From NCBI GenBank assembly GCA_947625505.1, contig CANQON010000008.1, positions 1-64,000 of the forward strand: a stretch of DNA of 64,000 bases, written 5' to 3'. Below are positions 34,544 to 43,054 of this stretch, piece by piece (position 1 is the stretch's first letter; each line of letters opens with the position of its first letter). The DNA is from an uncultured Bacilli bacterium. Lineage in GTDB: Bacteria; Bacillota_I; Bacilli_A; RF39; UBA660. Position numbers and translations under genes: made by a program. The notes beneath the pieces were generated by a model. The model did no database searches, had not been told where the DNA came from, and worked only from the letters and a program-made list of their open reading frames with translations.

Positions 34544-35362
34544 TTATATCACCTTATCATCATTACTATCGTGTACAACGACTTGTGGGAATGGAATTTC
34601 AATATTATTTTGATCAAAAGCTTGTTTTAAACGTAATCTAAATATACGTTCATAATTAAACTTATCATTATAATTAGCACCAAATACTAAACGCATAGAT
34701 ATACCACTATCGCCTAATTTTTCAACACCACATACAGTAGCAGGTGTAGGAAGTGATAACTCCTTAGTTAACTCATCACATACTTTAGTCATTACTTCTT
34801 TAACTTTATCTAAATCTGAAGCATATGATACATCAACATCAACAATACTGATATTATTTTCTAAAGTATGATTAATAACTTTATCGATATTACGATTAGC
34901 AATAATTAATACTTCTCCTGTATAAGCCATAACTCTTGTAGATTTAATACCTACATATGTAACAGTACCTTTAAAATCACCTATGGTAACAACATCACCA
35001 ACAGCAAATTGATCTTCAAAGATAATTCCTGCTCCTGCGATAATATCTTTTAAGATATCTTGAAGAGCTAAACCTGCTACTAAACTTACTACTCCTAAAG
35101 AAGCAAGTAAAGACTTAGTATCTATTCCAAAGACATCTAAAATCATAAGTAACGCTATTAAAGCAATAAAATACTTAGATATATTATCTATAAGGCCTAC
35201 CATTGTCTTTTGTCTTCTTACATCAACACGTACACCATGTATTTTAAATAAGAAGATTTTTCGAATAATCTTACGAATTATTAAATAAATAAAACATGCT
35301 ACAGCAATAATAATAATTGGTACAATTACTTTACGATTTAAAACGATCTCTATTATTTTCAT
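34544..35362 (-). CDS. MscS-family small-conductance mechanosensitive channel
   Basis: MscS channels release solutes when membrane tension rises after osmotic downshock. The 272 residues have an N-terminal membrane helix, two more at about 55-100, and the pore helix and beta domain (LGVVSLVAGLALQDILKDIIAGAGIIFEDQFAVGDVVTIG, then GTVTYVGIKSTRVMAYTGEVLIIANRNI). It is the compact YkuT-like version. It abuts parB (1 nt) and DUF951, so it is in the parAB operon. Confidence 0.93.
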   Translation of the reverse strand: MKIIEIVLNRKVIVPIIIIAVACFIYLIIRKIIRKIFLFKIHGVRVDVRRQKTMVGLIDNISKYFIALIALLMILDVFGIDTKSLLASLGVVSLVAGLALQDILKDIIAGAGIIFEDQFAVGDVVTIGDFKGTVTYVGIKSTRVMAYTGEVLIIANRNIDKVINHTLENNISIVDVDVSYASDLDKVKEVMTKVCDELTKELSLPTPATVCGVEKLGDSGISMRLVFGANYNDKFNYERIFRLRLKQAFDQNNIEIPFPQVVVHDSNDDKVI

Positions 35363-35363
35363 G

Positions 35364-36239
35364 TTATTCCCTTATATTAAGTATATCTAATATACGATTT
35401 AAATCAGCTACATTAGTAAAACTTATTTCTATCTTATTATCTTTTATTCTAACTTTTGTATCTAATTTCTCTGTTAATAATTCAGCTACAAATAAATAAT
35501 CAGGTCTTACTGGTCTAACATGTCTTTCATTTTTTACCTTTTTATCTTCCTTCTTAGCTTGTTCTTCTATCTCACGTACAGGTATTTTTCTTTCAACAAT
35601 ATCTTTAGCCATTTCTCGTATCTTATCGTCATCTTCTAACTTACTTAAAACACGAGCATGAGCCATACTTAAGTCACCTTTATTAACTAACTCTTGAACA
35701 TCACTAGGTAATCTAAGTAATCCAAGTAAATTAGTAATATGACTTCTACTTTTACCTACTCTAGAACTTAATTCTTCTTGAGTTATACCTAATTTTTCAA
35801 TCATTGTACGATAAGCCATAGCTTCTTCAATAGCACTTAAATTCTCTCTTTGTAAGTTTTCTAATAACGCTATTTCCATCATTTGATTATCATCTAAATT
35901 ACGGATAATAGCAGGTATCTTCGTCTTACCTGCTAACTTACTAGCACGAACTCTTCTTTCACCAGCTATGATTTCATAGCCTTTAATACTTTTCTTAACA
36001 ATAATTGGTTGAAAAACACCATGTTCTTTAATTGAATTTGCTAACTCTTGCAATGCTTCATCATCAAATACTTGTCTAGGTTGATATGGATTAGCTCTTA
36101 AATCATCTAGATTTAAATCAATAATTTCTTCTCTTGTAGCAGTTTCATATACTGTTCTTTCAAAACTATCTAAATCCATATTTTCACTATTAAATAATTG
36201 TTCTAACCCTCTACCTAAAGCTCTTTTTTTAGTTTCCAT
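35364..36239 (-). CDS. parB: ParB/Spo0J chromosome partitioning protein
   Basis: ParB is a CTP-dependent clamp that loads at parS sites near the origin and recruits SMC and ParA. The 291 residues have the N-terminal ParA-stimulating stretch with Lys/Arg (KKRALGRGLEQLF), the CTPase motifs NPYQPRQVFDDEALQELANSI and IIAGERRVRASKLAG, ENLQRENLSAIEEA, a helix-turn-helix (TQEELSSRVGKSRSHITNLLGLLRLP) and a C-terminal dimer domain. The start is the ATG at 36239 with GAGGTGAT upstream, inside the parA 3' end. No parS sequence was found in the window. Confidence 0.96.
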   Translation of the reverse strand: METKKRALGRGLEQLFNSENMDLDSFERTVYETATREEIIDLNLDDLRANPYQPRQVFDDEALQELANSIKEHGVFQPIIVKKSIKGYEIIAGERRVRASKLAGKTKIPAIIRNLDDNQMMEIALLENLQRENLSAIEEAMAYRTMIEKLGITQEELSSRVGKSRSHITNLLGLLRLPSDVQELVNKGDLSMAHARVLSKLEDDDKIREMAKDIVERKIPVREIEEQAKKEDKKVKNERHVRPVRPDYLFVAELLTEKLDTKVRIKDNKIEISFTNVADLNRILDILNIRE

Positions 36240-37014
36240 TTCTTTCAATCACCTCTTTAGCCAAATTTAAGTAAGCCTCTGTTCCTCTACTTTTAGGATC
36301 ATATGCATGAATAGGCTTACCATGACTAGGAGCTTCTGATAATCTAACTAGTCTTGGAATAATTGTGTCATAAACTTTTTCTTTAAAATAACTTTTAATT
36401 TCTTCTACAACCTCTAACCCTAAATTAGTTCTATTATCTAACATTGTAAGAAGTACTCCCTCTATATCTAGACTTGGATTTAACTTCTTTTGCGCAATCA
36501 TAATAGAATTTAATAATTGCATGATACCTTCTAGAGCAAAGAACTCACATTGAACTGGAATAATAACTGAATTAGCAGCTGCTAAAGCATTAGTAGTTAT
36601 TAACTCTAATGAAGGAGGACAATCAATAATTATGTAATCAAACATATCTACAATATTTTTTAAATGTTTCTTTAATTGTAGTTGGGGAACAAAATCAGGA
36701 TTCTCCCTTGCCATATCTCCTAATTCCATATTTACTCCTGCTAAATTAATAGATGCAGGTATCATATATAAATTTTTAAAACGTGTTTTAATAACAACAT
36801 CTTTAATATCTACTTTATCTATTAGTAATTCATATATACTACAGTCTAATTCACTTTTACTAATTCCAACGCCTGTTGTCGTATTACCTTGAGGATCTAA
36901 ATCAATAAGTAAAGTCTTTTTACCTAGTAATCCTAAAGAAGCAGACAAATTGATACTAGATGTTGTTTTACCAACACCACCTTTTTGGTTAACAAATGCT
37001 ATAACTTTTCCCAT
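36229..37014 (-). CDS. parA: ParA/Soj chromosome partitioning ATPase
   Basis: ParA binds DNA in the ATP state and moves the origin region with ParB; in B. subtilis Soj also controls DnaA. The 261 residues begin with the deviant Walker A (NQKGGVGKTTSSINLSAS, residues 9-26) and carry DLDPQGNTTTGVG and DYIIIDCPPSLELITTNAL. It overlaps parB by 11 nt. The promoter is at 37049-37078. Confidence 0.97.
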   Translation of the reverse strand: MGKVIAFVNQKGGVGKTTSSINLSASLGLLGKKTLLIDLDPQGNTTTGVGISKSELDCSIYELLIDKVDIKDVVIKTRFKNLYMIPASINLAGVNMELGDMARENPDFVPQLQLKKHLKNIVDMFDYIIIDCPPSLELITTNALAAANSVIIPVQCEFFALEGIMQLLNSIMIAQKKLNPSLDIEGVLLTMLDNRTNLGLEVVEEIKSYFKEKVYDTIIPRLVRLSEAPSHGKPIHAYDPKSRGTEAYLNLAKEVIERNGN

Positions 37015-37048
37015 TATTTCACCTATTTCTAACTTCTTTTACAAATAT

Positions 37049-37078
37049 ATTTTATCACACTTTAATGCATAAAGACAA
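37049..37078 (-). promoter_or_regulatory. Promoter of parA-parB-mscS-DUF951-transporter
   Basis: On the minus strand TTGTCT and TAAAAT are separated by 18 nt, and TGA precedes the -10. It overlaps the T run of the upstream terminator. Confidence 0.5.
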
Positions 37079-37117
37079 GAAAAGAGCAACCATAATTACT
37101 ATAATGCTATTGCTCTT
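37075..37117 (-). terminator. Terminator of the gene at 37107
   Basis: On the minus strand AAGAGCAA pairs with TTGCTCTT around a loop that can itself partly pair, followed by a short T-rich run. Confidence 0.65.
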
Positions 37118-38837
37118 TTTCTTCACTAGAAAATGGATTTAATCTTTCTAATACTTTAACATGATCTGTATCTTGTATTTTAGAACGCATACGATGTTCA
37201 ACATTATAACTTAGTTTTGCATCATTATAAAACTTAAATAATCGAACAATACGCATAAGTTTTTCTTCATCGTCAATAAGAGAAGTAACAATTGCATCAT
37301 TTTCTATCATCGAAATAACTTCTTCCATTTCTTTACTTTTCTTCTTTTCTAAAACTAAATGTTCATATACATTTAAACACATACTATGAATTAATTTATC
37401 TTGTTCATCTTTAGGTATACTATGTAATATCATTAAGAAATTACTCTCTTTTGATAAAGCTAACATATGATTAATATAATCAACACTAGGCATATCTTTA
37501 CATAAATCAAGATAATGCCCAATACCTACTTGATTTAATTTTAAAACATAAGGAATATCTTGATTATCTTTAACACTTAATCTAACATGGCGAATATAAT
37601 CTTCATCAGCATGATGATAATTAAAATAAGTATCTAGTAAATATCCTGCATTATCAAAGAAATAAGGAAAAGATAAATCTTTACTACGAGCAACATCTAA
37701 TAATTCTCTATATCTTTTTGCATTTTCATTATTACTATGATTATAACTTTCTACTTCAAAGACATCTCCTAATATTTTACCAATCATTAATAGTTTAAAA
37801 TAATCTTCAAAACGTCCATCTAAATCATTATCCATTAATATATCATATATACTTTCATGAGTAGTTAATAAATCAAATAATTCCGTATGATCTTCTTCTA
37901 ATAAAGCTAAACACTCTTCTAATTTAGTATCAATACTAAAGTCATATATCATAATAGGTTCACTAAATTGATTATTATAATTTTTATCTAAATTGCCAAA
38001 CATTGTTTGAACTTTATCATCTTTAATACTTCTTCTTAAATCATAAGCTCTACCATATGACTGATATAAAGAAAAGATAATATCAATAACTGTACACGCT
38101 ATAAAAGCATTACTATAGAAAACATCACGAGCATTTATATCATCTTCTAAAATACCCATAACAGCAACTTCAGCACTATCTAATCCCTCTTCTTTATCTT
38201 TTTCATAATATAGAAAAGCATAAGCTAAACTAAATAAATAATTAATAAAGCGTGTTTCTTCTTCAATACTACGGAAACTTACTTGAAAGTATTTAGCAAT
38301 CGTAGGATATGCTTCTTTATATACTTGTTCAAATATAAATTGTGCTTCTTCACTATCAGGATCAGATGAATATATTTCTGGGCCATTATATTTTTCAAAA
38401 ATAGTTCCAAATATATCAATAATAGTCATTATATTTTCTTCAAAATCATTATAAGTATCTACTTTAATAGGCGTATTCACACTTACACCATTTAAAAACA
38501 TTCGATGCGCTATAACATTACATTCTCTATTTTCATTTAATATCGTCCATACATCTTTACCTTTTTGTAACTCACGAACAAATTTCTCATCAACTAAAGG
38601 TAATTGATGTCTTTCATTAATCCAGGTTAAAACATTTTGTCTATAAGTCACTTCAATACTACGACGCATATCATATTTTAATATATCTAAATCTGCTTTA
38701 CTAATACCAAATTTATATGTAAAATCTCTATCCCATGGTGTATCCTCATTAAGGAAATCCATAACATAAAAGTAATCAGTTCTAAAAAATTCATACACAT
38801 TTTTAATAAAATTTATAACTCTTTGTGGATTACTCAT
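37107..38837 (-). CDS. Hypothetical cytosolic helical protein
   Basis: I do not recognise this 576-residue protein. It is acidic and helical throughout with many aromatic residues (YFYVMDFLNEDTPWDRDFTYKF, LFSLAYAFLYYEKDKEEGLD). There is no signal peptide, transmembrane helix or nucleotide-binding motif. It has its own consensus promoter (38862-38890), an SD GGGGG and a terminator, so it is a single-gene unit between typA and parA. The sequence quality and codon use match the core genes. Its place next to the partition genes is the only functional hint, and a weak one. Confidence 0.75.
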   Translation of the reverse strand: MSNPQRVINFIKNVYEFFRTDYFYVMDFLNEDTPWDRDFTYKFGISKADLDILKYDMRRSIEVTYRQNVLTWINERHQLPLVDEKFVRELQKGKDVWTILNENRECNVIAHRMFLNGVSVNTPIKVDTYNDFEENIMTIIDIFGTIFEKYNGPEIYSSDPDSEEAQFIFEQVYKEAYPTIAKYFQVSFRSIEEETRFINYLFSLAYAFLYYEKDKEEGLDSAEVAVMGILEDDINARDVFYSNAFIACTVIDIIFSLYQSYGRAYDLRRSIKDDKVQTMFGNLDKNYNNQFSEPIMIYDFSIDTKLEECLALLEEDHTELFDLLTTHESIYDILMDNDLDGRFEDYFKLLMIGKILGDVFEVESYNHSNNENAKRYRELLDVARSKDLSFPYFFDNAGYLLDTYFNYHHADEDYIRHVRLSVKDNQDIPYVLKLNQVGIGHYLDLCKDMPSVDYINHMLALSKESNFLMILHSIPKDEQDKLIHSMCLNVYEHLVLEKKKSKEMEEVISMIENDAIVTSLIDDEEKLMRIVRLFKFYNDAKLSYNVEHRMRSKIQDTDHVKVLERLNPFSSEEKEQ

Positions 38838-38861
38838 TTAAATACCCCCAATACGAGTGCT

Positions 38862-38890
38862 ATTATAACGAAAATAAAAAGAATTGTAAA
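38862..38890 (-). promoter_or_regulatory. Promoter of the gene at 37107
   Basis: On the minus strand TTTACA and TATAAT are separated by exactly 17 nt. Confidence 0.7.
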
Positions 38891-38901
38891 TATTTAACAA
38901 A

Positions 38902-38922
38902 CAAAAAAACTGCAAAGCAGTT
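38902..38922 (-). terminator. Terminator of typA
   Basis: On the minus strand AACTGC-TTT-GCAGTT is followed by a T run, a few bases after the typA stop. Confidence 0.75.
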
Positions 38923-38926
38923 CTTT

Positions 38927-40735
38927 CTATTTATGACTATCGTATTTTTTTCTTTCATTAGTATTAAGAATAGCTTTACGCATACGATAATTTTTAGGTG
39001 TGACTTCAACTAATTCATCATCATTAATATAATCTAAGCATACCTCTAAACTCATTTGCTTAGGTCTTTTTAAGACAACTGTATGATCTTTGCTAGATGA
39101 ACGAGTATTAGTTAAGTTTTTACCACGTACAACATTAACAGCTAAATCATTTTCATGATTGTTTTCTCCAACAATCATTCCTTCATATACTTCAACACCA
39201 GGTTCAATAAACATTACGCCACGATCTTCAAGTCCACCTAAAGCATATGCTGTTGCAGCACCATTTTCCATAGATACTAAAACACCATTTTTACGTGTAC
39301 CAACTAAATTGCTTGCTTTAGGTTGATAATCTTTAAATGTATGATTTAAAATTCCATATCCTTTAGTCATGGTCATAAACTCTGTCATAAAACCAATTAA
39401 TCCTCTAGTAGGAATAGTATATTGTAATTTAACTTGATTTTCTAGGCTAGACATATTTTCCATTGTACCTTCACGATTACCTAAAGCTTCAATAACTGAT
39501 CCTACATATTCTTCAGGTACATCAACTTGTACTTCTTCAAATGGTTCACATAAAACGCCATCGATTACTTTTTCAATTATTTTAGGTTTAGATACTTGTA
39601 ATTCAAATCCTTCACGACGCATATTTTCAATTAAAATAGATAAATGTAATTCTCCACGTCCTGAAACAATAAATGATTCTGAGTCATTAGGTTCAACTTT
39701 TAAAGATACATCTCTTTCTGTTTCTTTTCTTAATCTTTCTTCAATTTTACGAGCTGTAACTATTTTACCTTCACGTCCACAGAAAGGACTAGTATTAACA
39801 CCAAATGTCATTTGTAAAGTAGGTTCATCAATACGTAATAAAGGTAATGCCTCTTCTTCACCTATATTACATACTGTTTCACCAACAGATATATCAGGTA
39901 ATCCTGCTATAGCGATAATATCTCCTGCTTCAGCACTATCTATTTCAATTCTCTTTAATCCTAGATATCCATATATTTTAGCTACTCTAAATTGTTTAAT
40001 AGATCCATCAACACGTACACATGATACCATTTCATTTAATTTAATTCTTCCTCTTTTTACTAAACCAATACCAATACGACCAACAAAGTCATTATAGTCT
40101 AATAAAGCAGGTTGAAATTGTAATGGAGCATCTACATCTACTTTAGGTTCTGGTATATACTCTAATATTAAATCTAATATTTTTTCCATACCAGGCTCTT
40201 GCGTATTCTTATCTGGAGATAGTGATGAAGTTCCATTAATAGCTGAACAATACGCTATAGGGAAATCTAAATCATCGATATCTGCACCTAATTCAATAAA
40301 TAAATCCATTACTTCATCAATTACTTCTTTTGGACGAGCTGAATCTTTATCTATTTTATTAACAACTACGATAGGTTTTACTCCTGCTTCCATAGCTTTT
40401 TTTAAGACAAATCTTGTTTGTGGCATTGTACCTTCATAAGCATCAACAACAAGTAATACACCATCTACCATGTTCATAATACGTTCTACTTCTCCACCAA
40501 AGTCAGCATGACCTGGTGTATCAAGTATATTGATACGTGTATCTTTATAATTAATAGCTGTTGTTTTAGCTAAAATAGTAATGCCTCTTTCTCTTTCGAT
40601 ATCATTAGAATCTAAAGCTCGTTCTTGAACGGTTTCATTATCACGAAAAGTACCAGAAGATTGTAATAGTTTATCAACTAAAGTTGTCTTACCATGATCG
40701 ACATGCGCTATAATCGCAATATTTCTTCTTTTCAT
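38927..40735 (-). CDS. typA: Translational GTPase TypA/BipA
   Basis: TypA is an EF-G-like GTPase that helps 50S assembly and growth at low temperature or stress. The 602 residues start MKRRNIAIIAHVDHGKTTLVDKLL (G1), with DTPGHADFGGEVERI (G3) and VVNKIDKDSARP (G4), then EF-G-like domains and the TypA C-terminal region (MENGAATAYALGGLEDRGVMFIEPG). The start is the ATG at 40735, with AAGGAG 6 nt upstream, rather than the track start ten codons earlier. The promoter is at 40765-40793. Confidence 0.97.
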   Translation of the reverse strand: MKRRNIAIIAHVDHGKTTLVDKLLQSSGTFRDNETVQERALDSNDIERERGITILAKTTAINYKDTRINILDTPGHADFGGEVERIMNMVDGVLLVVDAYEGTMPQTRFVLKKAMEAGVKPIVVVNKIDKDSARPKEVIDEVMDLFIELGADIDDLDFPIAYCSAINGTSSLSPDKNTQEPGMEKILDLILEYIPEPKVDVDAPLQFQPALLDYNDFVGRIGIGLVKRGRIKLNEMVSCVRVDGSIKQFRVAKIYGYLGLKRIEIDSAEAGDIIAIAGLPDISVGETVCNIGEEEALPLLRIDEPTLQMTFGVNTSPFCGREGKIVTARKIEERLRKETERDVSLKVEPNDSESFIVSGRGELHLSILIENMRREGFELQVSKPKIIEKVIDGVLCEPFEEVQVDVPEEYVGSVIEALGNREGTMENMSSLENQVKLQYTIPTRGLIGFMTEFMTMTKGYGILNHTFKDYQPKASNLVGTRKNGVLVSMENGAATAYALGGLEDRGVMFIEPGVEVYEGMIVGENNHENDLAVNVVRGKNLTNTRSSSKDHTVVLKRPKQMSLEVCLDYINDDELVEVTPKNYRMRKAILNTNERKKYDSHK

Positions 40736-40764
40736 AACTAACTCCTTTTTTTCACACTCCACGA

Positions 40765-40793
40765 ATTATAGCACAACATTTTTAATATGTAAA
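40765..40793 (-). promoter_or_regulatory. Promoter of typA
   Basis: On the minus strand TTTACA and TATAAT are separated by exactly 17 nt. Confidence 0.75.
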
Positions 40794-40807
40794 GTTTTAT
40801 AGTTAAA

Positions 40808-40832
40808 CAAATAAAAAGAACTATAAGTTCTT
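40808..40832 (-). terminator. Terminator of the Nudix operon
   Basis: On the minus strand AAGAAC-TTATA-GTTCTT is followed by TTTATTT, right after the stop of the gene at 40833. Confidence 0.7.
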
Positions 40833-41486
40833 CTATTTATAATAATCTAATAATATTTTATGTTTTTGATGGCGATATTTCTTCACTAGTTGTTTATAAC
40901 TATGGCTATTAGCTTGATATGCGTAATAGCTATATCCTCCACCACTCTTAATATTAATAACAAAAATAAAATTATAGACATTGTTGTTTAAATCTTGGTA
41001 TACACAAAGAACATGAATTGAATCTTCCATAATTTTTCCATCAGTTCTTTTAATAATTAAAGATGTTTGAACACTTTTCTCAGCATTAGCTGCTATATCA
41101 AAAGTTGTAAATAATTTTTGATTAGCATTATCTGTTACTTCTTGTGTTCCATATATCTTTTTACCTGTATCTAAATCATAAAAACGGATATTAGCTGCTA
41201 CACCATAACCAATATTTTGTAATCTTATTTTAACATTAATATTATCATCATCATGAATTAATTCATCTATTTCTTTATTATCATTATGTCTTAATTTATT
41301 GCCTAACATAACAACAAAATATAAACATTTATCTAAGTTGTTTAGATCTTCTATTTTATGTAAAGTTAAATAAGGTTTATGCTCTGCTTTAACACGACTT
41401 ACAACTGTATAAACAGACGCTATAATTGTAGCGCACACAGGAACAATTATAGAAGCTATTGTAAGTAAAAATGTATACTCCTCCAT
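40833..41486 (-). CDS. Hypothetical membrane-anchored protein
   Basis: I do not recognise this 217-residue protein. One N-terminal membrane helix (residues 5-28, TFLLTIASIIVPVCATIIAS) is followed by a domain that alternates strands: KPYLTLHKIEDLNNLDKCLYFVVMLGN, then VKIRLQNIGYGVAANIRFYDLDTGK and VQTSLIIKRTDGK. The phrase LQNIGYGVAANIRFYD resembles the immunoglobulin-like fold found after a lone helix in many Bacillota membrane proteins. It follows the Nudix gene by 7 nt and shares its transcript and terminator. Function is unknown. Confidence 0.7.
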   Translation of the reverse strand: MEEYTFLLTIASIIVPVCATIIASVYTVVSRVKAEHKPYLTLHKIEDLNNLDKCLYFVVMLGNKLRHNDNKEIDELIHDDDNINVKIRLQNIGYGVAANIRFYDLDTGKKIYGTQEVTDNANQKLFTTFDIAANAEKSVQTSLIIKRTDGKIMEDSIHVLCVYQDLNNNVYNFIFVINIKSGGGYSYYAYQANSHSYKQLVKKYRHQKHKILLDYYK

Positions 41487-41493
41487 AACTCAC

Positions 41494-41928
41494 CTACTTT
41501 ATTATTTCTTTTAAGATATAATCCATGGTAATTTTAATATCAGGAAAACAATCAATATGATCTAACTCTTCTCTAGAAAACCATCTAATATCCGAACTTT
41601 CCTTAATATTTAATTTAGGTTCAACATCATTATTGGGAATAGCTGCATATATAATATCAACATGCATATCTCCTGTACTATGTCTATTTTTTTGTATACC
41701 TAATGGTCTAATAAAATCATCTTCTCTAGGAAATCTTTCTCCTAATAAAGTTACTTTTAAACCTGTCTCTTCATATGCTTCTCGCATAGCGCATTCTTCA
41801 GGTGTTTCATCTAATTCGATATGTCCTCCAGGTTGTGTCCATCGATGATTTTTACGATGCATTATTAATAATATTTTTTTATTTTCTGGATTAATAATAA
41901 ATACTGATGCGCAAAAATGTCTTGCCAT
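41494..41928 (-). CDS. Nudix hydrolase
   Basis: Nudix enzymes cleave nucleoside diphosphates linked to another group X. The 144 residues have a complete Nudix box, GX5EX7REUXEEXGU, at about 35-57 (GHIELDETPEECAMREAYEE), so metal binding and catalysis should be intact. The start MARHFCASVFI is followed by a typical first strand. The substrate cannot be assigned. The promoter is at 41946-41974, and the membrane-anchored gene follows in the same transcript. Confidence 0.92.
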   Translation of the reverse strand: MARHFCASVFIINPENKKILLIMHRKNHRWTQPGGHIELDETPEECAMREAYEETGLKVTLLGERFPREDDFIRPLGIQKNRHSTGDMHVDIIYAAIPNNDVEPKLNIKESSDIRWFSREELDHIDCFPDIKITMDYILKEIIK

Positions 41929-41945
41929 ACTCTATCACCATCAAA

Positions 41946-41974
41946 ATTATAACAAAAAAAGGTATAGTTGTCTA
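41946..41974 (-). promoter_or_regulatory. Promoter of the Nudix operon
   Basis: On the minus strand TAGACA and TATAAT are separated by 17 nt, with TGT before the -10. The -35 overlaps the upstream gene's stop codon. Confidence 0.6.
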
Positions 41975-42685
41975 TTCTAGTATGTCAAGAACTTGCATAT
42001 TATTATCATTATATATAATTATTTTTTCATTACTGTCTAAAGTACACAAAATAATATCTTTATAATCATTTAATCCTCGTACTTTTAATTGCTTTTTTAA
42101 CCACACTTCATCTTTATGCATTAATTTTAAATTACTATGCATTATTTTACCATCAATAATAATATTAGCTACTAATTCTTCTTTAGGTATTTTTAATTCT
42201 AAATCATTAGGAGTTAATGATTTATAGGATGCTTTAGGTAAAAAACTCATTTCTCCATTAGCTTCCATAATACCATAAGCTATATTAGATATATCAAAAT
42301 ATCCTTTAATACGGCATTCCTCTAATAATTCATTAGTGTCAAGATGCACTTTCTTCATATTTTTTTTAATAATCTTACCATTTTGGATTATAACAGTAGG
42401 TGTTCCCATAAATAATCTTCTTAAAGTAATACTCTTCATTGTTAACCAAGAGACAAGATAAGCGACAATTCCAAAAATAATAACAGCTAAAATACCATTT
42501 ACTTCAGGAGACTCTGTATTAATTGTCATTTCAGCTGCAAAGTTACCTATTGATATGCCAATTACATAATCAAATAAGCTTAATTCTGATACTTGCTTTT
42601 TTCCTAATATTTTAGTAACAACAAAAAGAGTAAATAAAGATATAAGTGCTCTTACTGTTACTGTTCCTACAGTTGAAAAATCCAT
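41972..42685 (-). CDS. DUF421 (YetF/YrbG-like) membrane protein
   Basis: The 237 residues have three membrane helices (about 10-25, 35-55, 62-84) followed by the soluble DUF421 domain: LGKKQVSELSLFDYVIGISIGNFAAEM, VIIQNGKIIKKNMKKVHLDTNELLEECRIKGYFDISNIAYGIMEANGEMSFLP. B. subtilis has several paralogues, some linked to spores or stress, but the molecular role is unknown. An SD GGTGAT lies before the ATG. It has no clear terminator, and the Nudix promoter begins in its last codons. Confidence 0.9.
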   Translation of the reverse strand: MDFSTVGTVTVRALISLFTLFVVTKILGKKQVSELSLFDYVIGISIGNFAAEMTINTESPEVNGILAVIIFGIVAYLVSWLTMKSITLRRLFMGTPTVIIQNGKIIKKNMKKVHLDTNELLEECRIKGYFDISNIAYGIMEANGEMSFLPKASYKSLTPNDLELKIPKEELVANIIIDGKIMHSNLKLMHKDEVWLKKQLKVRGLNDYKDIILCTLDSNEKIIIYNDNNMQVLDILE

Positions 42686-42727
42686 AATATCACCAATATT
42701 ATTATGGATTTAATAACTAAGAATATA

Positions 42728-42752
42728 CAAAAAAAGATAGCTTAGCTATCTT
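42728..42752 (-). terminator. Terminator of rpmE
   Basis: On the minus strand AAGATAGC-TAA-GCTATCTT is followed by a T run, overlapping the rpmE stop. Confidence 0.75.
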
Positions 42753-42966
42753 AGTTTTGTTTATCAAAACCATATTTACGGTTGAATTTTTCTACACGTC
42801 CTGCTTTAGAAGCTCCCATACCATCTTTAGTTCCTTTATAGAAAGGATGACATTGGTCACAAGCTTCAATATGTAATTCTTTCTTGTTAGACATTACTTT
42901 AAAAGTATTACCACAAGCACAAATAACATTTGTTTCAACGTATTCTGGATGAATTCCCTTTTTCAT
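42751..42966 (-). CDS. rpmE: 50S ribosomal protein bL31, zinc-binding type
   Basis: bL31 bridges the 50S central protuberance and the 30S head. The 71 residues have CACG (Cys 16 and 18) and [10 protein letters not shown] (Cys 37 and 40), the zinc site of the C+ form, so it may serve as a zinc reserve and be replaced under zinc shortage. An SD GGAAGGAG precedes the ATG. It has its own promoter (43023-43051) and a hairpin-containing leader. Confidence 0.97.
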   Translation of the reverse strand: MKKGIHPEYVETNVICACGNTFKVMSNKKELHIEACDQCHPFYKGTKDGMGASKAGRVEKFNRKYGFDKQN

Positions 42967-43016
42967 TTTCTACGCTCCTTCCGCCATGACTTAAATAAGT
43001 CATAGAAATTTAATTC
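42967..43016 (-). promoter_or_regulatory. rpmE leader with perfect hairpin
   Basis: On the minus strand ATGACTT-ATTT-AAGTCAT (43003-42986) forms a 7-bp hairpin directly upstream of the SD in a leader of about 50 nt. Leader RNAs before bL31 genes have been predicted in Bacillota. This could be such an autoregulatory element, but I cannot verify its consensus. Confidence 0.45.
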
Positions 43017-43022
43017 TTTCAT

Positions 43023-43051
43023 ATTGTAGCAAATATTTAGAATAAAAGCAA
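43023..43051 (-). promoter_or_regulatory. Promoter of rpmE
   Basis: On the minus strand TTGCTT and TACAAT are separated by exactly 17 nt. Confidence 0.6.
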
Positions 43052-43054
43052 TAA

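Noticed and set aside
36239-41000. parS sites near parAB
   Set aside because: I looked for TGTTTCACGTGAAACA-like palindromes and found none; isolated CACGTG-like strings in ribosomal genes lack the flanks.
41972-42685. DUF421 protein as evidence of sporulation
   Set aside because: Some paralogues relate to spores, but the family is widespread in non-sporulating bacteria, so it adds no support.
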